A DNA stretch of 15,583 nucleotides from Jimgerdemannia flammicorona. Its lineage: Eukaryota > Mucoromycota > Endogonomycetes > Endogonales > Endogonaceae. Where the stretch lies: the NCBI GenBank assembly GCA_003990745.1, contig RBNI01003577.1:1-15583 (forward strand), in the 5' to 3' direction. Below, piece after piece: positions 1 through 8,114 of this stretch (positions are counted from its first letter, which is position 1; each line of letters opens with the position of its first letter). The position numbers were made by a program, and so were the translations under genes. Below the pieces are notes generated by a model that saw only the letters and a list, made by a program, of their open reading frames with translations, was not told the DNA's origin and did not search any database.

Positions 1-12
1 AAAAAAAACAAG

Positions 13-64
<52 letters not shown>
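1..64. repeat. poly-A tract at the left end
   Basis: The first 64 bases are A apart from one C and one G near the start. The tract cuts into an exon of the copy A gene: the matching place in copy B (about 8845-8870) is ordinary exon followed by a splice donor and A/T-rich intron, with no such A run. It is therefore either a homopolymer at a contig end or a local expansion or insertion. I favour a contig-end artefact. Confidence 0.6.
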
Positions 65-65
<1 letters not shown>

Positions 66-1845
66 CAAAGGAATACCAGGCAGCACGCGCGTCACGGAAT
101 TTCGAAATGAACTCAAAGATCCCTTTGACAAATCATTCATTCTGAATATTAAAGTATAACAATCTTTAGTATGAAAACAGCATAGACATATTGATACAAG
201 TAGAAACATTAAAATCAGAATATAATACGAACTTCAGCTCCCAAGTTTCGTCATTAAATGTAATACTGCCATCTATGGAACAGCACTTGATTGTTGTATG
301 AAGACTCCGAACAGCTTTTGGTGTCTCCCACTCCGAGGCATGATTATTGCACACCCATCGCACTGTTATACTACCTTTTTCCCCACGACGGAGCACGCGC
401 TGCAGATTCCCAAGTCGGTTGACGTTATACCATCCCTCAAAGTAAGCTACAAACCGAAATTCGAAAAAAAAAAAAAAGCATTAATACATATAGAAATCAG
501 CGCACGAATAATTGGACAGATGTATCGCTGCACCTTGAAATTCTCGCAGATCAGGTCTTTCCATCCGTCCCGGTGTTTCTCTTTGCGTCTGAAACAACGT
601 CGGAGTATCAGTTGTATATTTCTTGCCCTGGTTATCAGTAGCCTCGAACTTATCTCCGAATGTCTTAAAAAATTTCTCAGTCTGCGCGTAAAATTCAAGT
701 TTGTTGTCCGTTGAAGCTACTTGACCACCAGCCCGTAGGACCTCTGCTTCCGCCTTCCCAATTGCAGGGACACATTCCGATAAGCGTCCTCCCAAGCGTA
801 CAGCAAGTAATAGACAGGACATAATCTGTTGTATAATAAATATTAGATGGCGTGCAAAGAGAGTTCGGATACTCAAGCTCAAACAGACGACATACCGTGC
901 GTATGTATGTCCCATATTTAGCTATAAACTAAATATATTGAGATGTGTTTCATCAGAAAAGTAAGCACCCGTATTGTAATATATGGAGTACATGTCATAT
1001 TAAATTTCAACATAGCATACCTTGCGTGGTCGGGCGACAGGATAACCACCATGATACGCCAGATGGAACAGTTTCTTTGTGGTGCCGTTTTCGACGGTTT
1101 CGTGCTCGCAGAGAAAATATAAACGAATTTTTTTGGTGAAGAGGCTGTCAATTGACGGCGCCGACCAATTACCATCCTCGGGAAAGATGAAAAAGAGTCG
1201 CGGGATTCTATCCTCATGACAATCGAGCATAGGCTTGGGCAGGCTGTCAACCATGCTGTCAAGGTCGTTGAGTATCTCGATTTCGGCCTTGATTCTAGCC
1301 TCGGCATCACGTTCGCCGCCAGCTGTTATATATAATTGTAAGCGCTAATTAAATTTTAATTCAGCGCGGCGGATTTGCAGGGACAATTGTTGTCACACCA
1401 AAGAAAATCCGCACCTCCATAAATCCCTGCTGACCAACGCCTCCTACGTCAAACGCAAGTGAAATATTCAAGTTTGGGTTAGCAAAGGTACCCGAGCTTT
1501 AAATCACATTCACAACTATCAGCAGAGCCATTTCCTCGATAATTAATCCTTGAATGCCCTTCGTAACCATTTCTTTGGATATGCATTTGACAATAGCTGC
1601 AGTAATTACCTCGTAATCGAGCAATCTCACCCGTGATTTTGGCCATAGGGCTACCTCGTAAGTTATACGAGGTTCCAACAGAACCTTTTCAGTCAGCTGT
1701 ACCAGAGCGTTCCCGTCTACTCCCTGATTGCAGCATGTTCGGACTTCAATCTGAGAGCGGGATGCTGAAAGTGTTCAAAGACTCGGGTTTTGTCCCAAGT
1801 ATTGATTTCGTCAAGCGAAGGAGTTGGAAGTTCGGAGGAGGACAT
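65..1845 (-). pseudogene. Copy A: SAM / coiled-coil / fungal-domain LRR-family gene, broken SAM exon, truncated at left end
   Basis: Paralogue of the complete gene at 11114-7139. Exons by comparison are 1845-1610 (SAM), 1443-1415, 1322-1021, 825-534, 446-233 and 141 to about 65, all with GT/AG borders. The SAM exon starts like copy B (MSSSELPTPSL) but lacks 10 bp after the HAAI codons, which gives a TAG three codons later, and lacks one more base at the CCTCCG position of B. The second exon is 29 nt instead of 33. The three length changes sum to -15, but the early stop remains. The later exons are fully open: IPRLFFIFPEDG, IRLYFLCEHET and HLAYHGGY, then GNLQRVL and VRWVCNNH. The 446-233 exon has exactly the length of its B counterpart (214 nt). 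An in-frame deletion of about 425 bp fuses the coiled-coil exon to the PRLFF exon. Any LRR part lies beyond the window. A shorter protein starting downstream, for example at the ATG at 1254, is possible but unproven. Confidence 0.75.
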
Positions 1846-2330
1846 AGAGTCAGAGGTAGAGGTGTGATTTTCTTTTGGTAATTAAAAGAAGAGTTATCTG
1901 CAGACGTGGATATCGTTTTTGCAAGGCATTTTATCCGTGCGAAGCGACCGCCGAAAAGTCTCCTTTCAGCCTTCAAACGTCACGAAATTAATTCAAGACT
2001 ACACTGGAACATTCTCTAGTAGTAACAAAGTACGAGCTTGTGATACCTGTAAGACTGCAGGACTCGATTGTTATTATTACATAAGTGCATAAAATCTTTG
2101 GGAGACAAGATTGGTTTAGATTTTAGATTTGAACGCAGATTATCTACATATTGAATTGTGCGACTGAAAAACAACCAATTCATTCATACTAATTAAATGC
2201 GAATAGAATATGCCCAATTCGCAGTCTGCCAGTAGCCAATTTGAATATTTCAACTTTAAGAAGTTTGTGCAGCGTCGGTAGTATAAGCCGAATTTCGAAC
2301 TTTGACCAAGCTATACTTAATTGGTCTTGG
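1846..2330 (-). promoter_or_regulatory. Conserved upstream region of copy A (putative promoter)
   Basis: About 485 bp before the copy A ATG resemble the DNA before copy B (11115-11675), including CTGCAGACGTG, GCAAGG-ATTTATCCGTG and GATACCTG(T/C)AAG stretches. The region has no long ORF. Calling it a promoter is inference from its position and conservation; recent duplication alone would also explain the similarity. Confidence 0.35.
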
Positions 2331-2374
2331 CTGTTCAGACCCGATTAAATCCCGGCATGATAAAGTGGATGTGT

Positions 2375-2505
2375 CTATTTTATCGGGCAAATGCGTGCAT
2401 GAGGAATGTTTCTGTCTTGAATGCTTTGCAATGGTCAGTTCAAAGAACCCGACATGAAAAGGAGTGTACAAGAGGAGGCGGGTGGGAGCGAGGGCCGTGC
2501 TGAGC
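2375..2505 (-). repeat. Dispersed inverted repeat, copy 1 (partner at 14461-14580)
   Basis: Read on the minus strand this segment matches the plus strand of 14461-14580 over about 110 bp, with shared pieces such as CGCTCCCACCC, ACATTCCTCAT and CACGCATT. One frame keeps a common pattern in both (APTxLxL, then FHV, LTxAxH, RQ), after which a one-base indel separates them. I do not recognise the sequence. It lies just outside the boundary of duplicated block A and may be a piece of a mobile element. Confidence 0.6.
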
Positions 2506-2598
2506 AAAAGGGAGAGGTAGAACTTCAAAGCTATACAGCTTGCCTAATCCAGCACGTGTTACTAAAAGAACGTGTGATGCTGAGATGACTCCTACTTC

Positions 2599-4036
2599 CT
2601 ATGTTGGGTGGCCGGTTCCTCCGACCTGATTTGGACAATTGCTGCTTCCCATGGCCGGCGTACTCCTTACCCCTGATTCGTGCCACTTGCGGCTCCTGTT
2701 AGCAGGCGGAGCTACCTTGGCACGTCTACCGATCGTCTCGACCAGGGTTTCGTCGTCGCGGACGTCAATCAGAATGAAGGGTCCAAACCGGTGCAGATAT
2801 AGGTAGGTATGGGGAATGACGCATCGTTGTCTGGGTGAAAATGAGCCCCATAGAGTGGGTAGACTAGGTGTCTTGCCTAAACGTTGTCCTGGCCGCCGTT
2901 AGAGGTTTTTGGGGAGCGTTCGTTGTTCGGGAGAGGTTGGCATCAGTTATTTCGAGGTCTGCAGGATGGTTGCGGCGGTTTGACTTCCATCTGATCTTTT
3001 TCTCAATGTCCATTGGTCCATTGGTCTCTTCTAGATCGTCCGACACGGTTAGCTCCGTATTGATATCGGTATTGACAAGGGTTCCGGGCTCCACGTCGGA
3101 TGCTTGCACACTGACTTCTTTGGGTGGGTATGGTTCGAGGTTTCCAAGACTAACGAGTGTTCTTGGCTGGGGACTGGGGACAGTTGAATGATTGGGCGTG
3201 GCGCTGATCGTTTCTTCGTCGTTATCTTTTTTCATTTTCCGAGGTGTCGGCCGAAGTGTCGTTAAGGACAGTGCTTGTCTAGGCCTCAGCAACCAGTTCG
3301 GTATTGACTGATGGCTCTGCTTCTAACGCCTGTGTACCGATCTCTCCGCCCCCTCCGCCCGGGGTATTGTCCGTCCTCGTCAAGGCCTCCGTCTATCATC
3401 TTTGGCACCTCTACGATGACCTCTGCTTCCTTGCGCCGTCGGCTTTCATGCGATGGGGTTGAAACGGACGGGCATCATTAACGGGTAAGCTTCGGCTTCT
3501 GCGCCTTCTTCTTCCATTAGTTCGGGAACGCTTAAGTGATGTGCGGTAGGTCAGAATCGTAGGGTAGCCCTGACTTCGCGCCGATAACCAGGCTAGGTTG
3601 GGTTTGGATTACGCCGGCTCTCGTGGTTGACGTTCAGCCTAGCAATATGCCTTTCTTCTTCGCATTCATAGTACTGGCGAACATTGGTCGTTCGTCGCTG
3701 TTGCATCTGCTCGCTCATCACTGTTGCATCTGCTCGCTGTCGCTGTTGCATCTGCTCGTTCGTCGCTGTTGCATCTACTCGTTCATTTCCGCGCTAACTG
3801 CCTTTCATACTATCTCCGTTATCTCCCCATTGCTAGGCTCGGGCTACGTTTGCCGAGGTAGCCATCACGATCGGTGTAGTCGCACTGATCGGAACCTGAC
3901 CTTGTCCTTGCATTAACAGACCTGCCGAAGGGTTCGTCGAAAAATTTGGTTGCAGCATTAGGTAAGGATTGGTGACCGCGAGCGGGTTGCTGGCATAGGT
4001 CTGGCTGTCGAAAGGCTCGAGCGAAGTGTGGAGACA
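2599..4036 (-). pseudogene. Decayed gag-like region of an LTR retrotransposon (tentative)
   Basis: One minus frame runs 4036-3446 (197 codons), interrupted only by TAG at 3835, 3796 and 3595 and TGA at about 3556 and 3448. It encodes an N/Q/P-rich stretch, a repeated EQMQQR segment that coincides with the 22-23 bp minisatellite, then YYECEEERHIARLN (3673-3632). This resembles a Cys-x2-Cys-x4-His-x4-Cys zinc knuckle with the first and last cysteines lost. An acidic segment MEEEGAEAEAYPLMM follows. After frame changes a further frame runs 3235-2864 from an internal ATG, with MDIEKKIRWKSNR, similar to my memory of the linker after the gag knuckle in fungal Ty3-like elements. Another open stretch reaches 2599. 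I see no protease, reverse transcriptase or integrase motifs. Gag identity is inference; a decayed host gene with a Q-rich repeat is the alternative. Confidence 0.45.
3684..3785. repeat. 22-23 bp minisatellite
   Basis: About four copies of a unit containing TCGCTGTTGCATCTGCTCG. The TTGCATCT core starts at 3701, 3724, 3746 and 3769, spaced 23, 22 and 23 bp. The unit is not a multiple of three, so successive copies on the minus strand are read in different frames, although the EQMQQR reading recurs. Confidence 0.8.
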
Positions 4037-4354
4037 CTATGGGGACGAACATGGTTGACCGGAGGATTCCTATTTGGCCGACATTTTCCTCCCAGGCCCC
4101 TTGCGCTGCGGAAAGGACCCTTCGTTATTCACGCTGTGTAATCACTTGCATTATTTTCCAGTCCCAAAGTTCAGAGTACATACAACATGGTGTTAGCTAA
4201 AATATAATCCAATAAAAAGCACAATTCTGAAGCTCGGAGATATGTGTGAAACTGTACTTTTATATAAAGAAGAATAGTGCTTGAGGAACTGCCTAACTGG
4301 TTCTCTGCAAGCTCAAGCGTCGGCTTGGCCGATATAGGATTACAGAATTTTTTT
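3837..4354. other. Region without a recognised intact gene
   Basis: The left part is the start of the gag-like frame (to 4036). From 4037 to 4354 I find no ORF with family features. It becomes A/T-rich towards 4200-4300 and ends in an eight-T run near 4350, just past the stop of the 4699-4355 ORF. Confidence 0.5.
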
Positions 4355-4699
4355 TCACATCAGCTGGGCCTCGAAGGCATAATAACGTAGAGCAATCGTG
4401 GTCTGTGCTTGCAAAGAAAATAGATAGTGGCGGCCGCCATATTTCCAATTTTCAATAAACGGATGGTCGTAGTTACATGACGCCGTCAATCCAGTTTCGA
4501 CAGACATAAAGTGAGATAAACTGGGCACCTCCATGGTTGTCCTGGTCGTGCCCGACGGCATCTTACGTCTGAAGATCAGGTTCGCTTTTATCACCAGAGT
4601 CCGCTGCGCCCGATCCGAACACAAAATACTTGATATCTGTGGAATTTTCTTACCAAAGATCTGTGTTCGGATAACATCGGGAAGGACGGCAAAACCCAT
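4355..4699 (-). CDS. Hypothetical protein, 114 aa
   Basis: An open frame from a true ATG at 4699 to a TGA ending at 4355. I do not recognise it. The protein is mixed, neither low-complexity nor transmembrane, with an aromatic-rich second half (YDHPFIENWKYGGRHYLF). Its first codons overlap, on the opposite strand, the start of an LRR relic (4660 onward). No splice sites or partner exons are evident. It could be a real small gene, an exon or a chance ORF. The mixed third-position usage and length slightly favour past coding. Confidence 0.3.
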   Translation of the reverse strand: MGFAVLPDVIRTQIFGKKIPQISSILCSDRAQRTLVIKANLIFRRKMPSGTTRTTMEVPSLSHFMSVETGLTASCNYDHPFIENWKYGGRHYLFSLQAQTTIALRYYAFEAQLM

Positions 4700-4925
4700 C
4701 GCAAATGCCCTCGAAACTTAGAAGACCCTCACCTCATTGAATCCCAGGAAAAAAATTATCGGGCAGAAAAAACCATCGCAAAGACCATGGAAGCCAACGA
4801 AAAGAATCTATCTTTGAATGGCATCGGGAAGGAGGGCGCGAAGGCCGTCGCGGGGGTTCCCGAACCCAACAAAATCCTCACTTCATTGGATCTGTCGGGG
4901 AATAGCATCGAGGAGGTGAGTTTTG
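4660..4925 (+). pseudogene. LRR relic, plus strand (KTLTSL-type repeats)
   Basis: The plus strand encodes pieces of about three LRRs of a type different from copy B: AKPIANALET, a TAG, then KTLTSLN; after a frame slip in an A-run, TIAKTMEAN and GIGKEGAKAVAG; then LTSLDLSGNSIEE ending at a good donor, GTGAGT (about 4916). These fit the RI-type consensus GAKAIAEAL-NKTLTSLDLSGNSIG. The stop and the frameshift mark it as decayed. It faces the similar relic at 5186-4929. Confidence 0.65.
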
Positions 4926-4928
4926 GCC

Positions 4929-5186
4929 CTATGTCTTTCTTTCTTTTTGGGGCTCCTCCCTGATGTAATTGAACATCAGATCTAACGAGCGAGTATTTTT
5001 TCGGTTATTAGGGCCCTTATGACGTCTATTGCGTCCTCGTCTCTGATTTTTTTCGTATGAGGTGAGGGTTCCGTTGGTTTCGAAAGCCTTTGTGCCATTC
5101 TCACCGATAGTGTTACACAAAAGCTTCAGTGAAATGAGGATATTTTTGGTTTCGAGGGCCTTTACACCATCATTTAGCCATCCCAT
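4929..5186 (-). pseudogene. LRR relic, minus strand, convergent with 4660-4925
   Basis: An 85-codon open frame from a true ATG. It reads GVKALETKNILISLKLL, NTIGENGTKAFETNGTLTS, then a garbled stretch, then SLDLMFNYIREE. In the neighbouring frame the garbled part reads DAIDVIRALITEK, so a frameshift splits a repeat. The same LRR family as the plus-strand relic is recognisable (LETxxTLTSL, SLDL-NxI-EE). The two relics point tail to tail about 20 bp apart, as expected of an inverted duplication. No full gene is left. Confidence 0.6.
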
Positions 5187-5189
5187 TAG

Positions 5190-5969
5190 TTCCCATCACC
5201 AATAAATAAATGAACATTCTTGCAGAGCATTCCTAGTCACCAATAACGTGATCTTGCACAATTTTCCTCACTCAAAAACACCTCTACCTGGCCATGGTAA
5301 GGCGAATGATAATTGTAATAGATTCAATAATCCCTATTACACCCAAAGCCTTTTTTTCCTTTTTTTATAAAAAAAAAAAAAAAAAAAAAAAGCAGTGAAT
5401 AAGGCACAGTATATGATTGACATCAATAAATAAGACACTTCCCCCAACCATTATTCCGCTTTTCGATGTGGGTGCAGAGTTACAGTCCGCAAAATGTATG
5501 TGCTCTCGTCTTGGATGCGAATATCAAACCCACAGTGTTCTTAGAAATTCCAAAATCCTATGATTACACAGTCTCGACAAGAAACTGCAACGCTTCAAGC
5601 ATACACTTCCCCACTGCTCTTCTCCTCTGAACATATATAGTCACATCAGCTATATATATCATTCCTGCACTCCGTGTACTATTAAGTATTTAAATAAAAT
5701 TCTATAATACATCCTCATTGGGTTAGTTTTAAACTCATTACCACTCTTGCCGCTTTGCCCAGGAGGCAAATAAATCCATCCTCCATACCTCCATAGTCAA
5801 TCAGGTAATGGTTTGATAGTTCATTGGCCAGTGGCATCACACTCAAGACTGTATATAGTAAACTTATTCTGGGCCGACATTTACTTCTTTGCGCGCACGA
5901 ATGTATTTGATATGCTTGTTTGTGGCGCGCCACATCATAACCAACGACACTATACTTTGTGCCAGTTTA
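5190..5969. other. A/T-rich region without a recognised gene
   Basis: It contains T7 (5351-5357), T7 (5360-5366) and A23 (5369-5391) runs. ORFs of about 60-70 codons exist on both strands (5933-5715 minus, 5813-6001 plus) but show no motif and overlap each other. I see nothing else supportable. Confidence 0.5.
5369..5391. repeat. A23 homopolymer after two T7 runs
   Basis: Two seven-T runs are followed by 23 A, which can fold back on itself. It might be the tail of a retroposed sequence, but no source is visible upstream, so slippage is equally likely. Confidence 0.8.
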
Positions 5970-7138
5970 TTCTACACACTTCAGGTGCGTGCACTATTTG
6001 ATATGAATCCTGACTTCGTGCAAGACCCGTAAACGGTCTGCCAGTTCTTTAAAAAGGCATCGTCGCCTTCACCATCCACTGATGAAAATTCCTCTGGGAG
6101 CTCTGCGATGCGTGTATATGTTAATGTGATCGTAAGATGGGCTGCTCTGGAAACGGATGAGAGGGAGCGGAGTTTGCAAAGGGCGCCGATGGCGCTTGCC
6201 TCCCGCTTTTTATCTCTCAAACATGTCGTAACGAGGCCGTATTCAGCTTACACGAAGATAGAAATCCAGCGTTCGGAAGGAGGAATCGACACGCCGTTAG
6301 ACGCCGTTTTCGAGCTGTGGGTCGGCGGAGAAGCTCCACCAGAACTTCCGTATCCAGTTCAAGTCCTATTAATCTGAATTCCTCTTTGTCCAACAGATGG
6401 TGATGACTTGAATTTTACGAGATAAGCGTTCAGGTTGTTCAGAATCTTACGATAAGGCGATGCGAGGTTGCTACGCAGGATTATATCATTCTTTTCAAGT
6501 CCTTAACAATTGACGAGCGGATTTAGCTCAAGGAGCATCGCAACACAGAATTGCTGATGATTGAACACCACCTAGATGGCCACAGTCAACGCACGTCAGG
6601 CGATGGGCCGAATGGTGACCTATTATGTCCATGATGCCCTGGATATGTCCAACACACAATGCTCTGATGAGCTAGATATAGTCTATGGAGGGACTGGTAG
6701 CCCGAATCTTTGGTATTGTAAGACAGAAACGTCTCTATCAGGATCTCTCTGTTGTTTGAGACATCCTGGAATGTATAGAAACTGAATAGTTCCGTGGAAA
6801 CGTAATCGGCTGGCGAGAAATGGGATTTGCCCCTGTCCGTGATAAATAAGAGAATGTAATCGAGGACGAGGACTGAGATGGTTTAGAAGATATTATATTT
6901 CTATAATATTTCGTTCACAAGAGGGTTTCGGACTGAGGATAAACAGAAGGCAGTATGCATGGTTTTATTTTAGGCTAATAGGCTAAACTAATATATATGT
7001 TAAAATCTGCCAAACTGAGTGCCCAATCCATCTCGTTTCCGCCGATGTTAATGGTTACAGAGCACTACATAAATGTATACGCGCGATTGTCGACTAAAAA
7101 CTAAACATAGGGATGCTAAAGCACAGTGTGCTTCATTT
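5970..7138 (-). pseudogene. Relic 3' part of the array gene, downstream of copy B (pairs with copy C)
   Basis: Directly behind the copy B stop lie a decayed LRR intron (7138 to about 7060, beginning GTAGAAATGAAG as in intact introns) and a decayed LRR (ending SLADFN, about 7000). Then comes an exon-like open frame, 6872-6586, after an acceptor ATCTCAG; it reads LVLDYILLFITDRG, FSPADYVSTELFSFYTF and NNREILIETFLSYN. Further on, 6414-6217 is open and contains TEVLVELLRR and RLTACRFLLPNAG. The same reading appears in copy C (TEVLRRH, RLTACQFRLPIAG), which argues for former protein coding. I do not recognise the domain. The simplest reading is the former C-terminal part of the array gene, cut off when the last LRR exon lost its splice donor. 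It could instead be a neighbouring gene duplicated along with it. Confidence 0.5.
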
Positions 7139-8114
7139 CTACATTCCCCTATAAACCAAGACTTTGAGACTCGTGTTTACTTTCCGCGATTCGGCTAATG
7201 CGCTAGCTCCCTTTTGGCCAATAATATATCCTACAGACAACCACATAAAATGTATAAGATTGGCGATCAGCTAGAATACTAATAAGGTGAATGCAAATAT
7301 ATAATGCTCTTTGTTTGTACATACCTTTTAGATTCAGGGTTTGCAGGCTCGTGTTCATTATCAGTGCTTCGGCTAGTGCGCAGGCTCCCTCCTCGCCAAT
7401 ACGATTTTCTACAGAGAACACATAAAATATATACACATGGTTGTCAGCTAAAACACTAACAAATGAGTGTAAAATATAACACACTTCATTTCTACATACC
7501 TTCTAGATTCAGGTTTTGCAGGCTCGTGTTCATTTTCAGTGCTTCGGCTAATGCACTGGCTCCCTTATCGCTAACACGATTGTCTACAGATGAATGCACA
7601 AAATGTATAAGCTTGACCATCAACTAGAACACTAAAAAGATGAATGCAAAAATATAATACTCATCACTCTGACATACATATTAGATCTAGATTTTGCAGG
7701 CTCGTGTTCATTTTCAGTGCTTCGGCTAGTGCGCAGGCTCCCTCCTCGCCAATACAATTTACTACAGAGAACACATAAAATATATACACATGGTTGTCAG
7801 CTAAAACACTAACAAATGAATGTAAAATATAACACACTTCATTTCTACATACGTTCTAGATTCAGGTTTTGCAGGCTCGTGTTCATTTTCAGTACTTCGG
7901 CTAATGCCCTGGCTCCCTTATCGCCAATATCATTGTCTACAGATGAATGCACAAAATGTATAAGCTTGACCACCAGCTAGAACACTAAAAAGATGAATGC
8001 AAAAATATAATACTCATCACTCCGACATACATTTTAGATCTAGATTTTGCAGGCTCGTGTTCATTTTCAGTGCTTCGGCGAGTGCGCTGGCACCCTTCTC
8101 GTCAATGCAATGCC
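7139..8114 (-). repeat. 353-bp tandem unit: two LRR exons plus two introns
   Basis: LRR exons start at 8114, 7936, 7761, 7583, 7408 and 7230. Starts two exons apart always differ by exactly 353 bp. The first five exons are 84 nt (28 codons) each. Introns alternate 94, 91, 94, 91 and 94 nt. The first and third introns differ at about three of 94 positions and the two 91-nt introns at one of 91. Exons alternate two types, (I/V)GEEGACALAEAL and (I/V)xDKGAxALAEAL, each followed by MNTSLQ-L-L. Such A/B alternation is known from ribonuclease-inhibitor LRRs. Almost no indels in introns points to recent duplication or gene conversion. Confidence 0.9.

Larger units (their letters stand above)
65..2330 (-). 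repeat. Duplicated block, copy A (pairs with 8845-11675)
   Basis: Exons, introns and about 485 bp upstream of the start codon can be followed against 8845-11675 in the same order and orientation. Shared upstream landmarks include CTGCAGACGTG, CGTCACGAAAT and a stretch ending GAACTTTGACCAA near 2305. Copy A is shorter because of the coiled-coil deletion near 1277, an 11-codon gap in the 825-534 exon and about 70 bp missing upstream. Similarity stops near 2325, just before unrelated DNA. Confidence 0.8.

Noticed and set aside
298..714. Plus-strand ORF across the copy A exons
   Set aside because: It is the antisense shadow of two conserved minus-strand exons and spans their intron; the same holds for 9110-9533 in copy B and 1633-1881 on the SAM exon.
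918..1310. Minus ORF of 130 codons in copy A
   Set aside because: It is a shifted frame of the PRLFF exon and runs into the intron; the family motifs lie in another frame.
5369..5391. Poly-A as the tail of a processed retrocopy
   Set aside because: No intronless gene copy or flanking duplication is visible next to it.
7203..7484. 93-codon minus ORF in the LRR array
   Set aside because: It is one real exon (7408-7325) read through its flanking introns; intron lengths and borders match the other repeats.
7139..8114. CRISPR-like array suggested by regular spacing
   Set aside because: The period is 353 bp and both exons and introns repeat; it is a eukaryotic LRR exon array.
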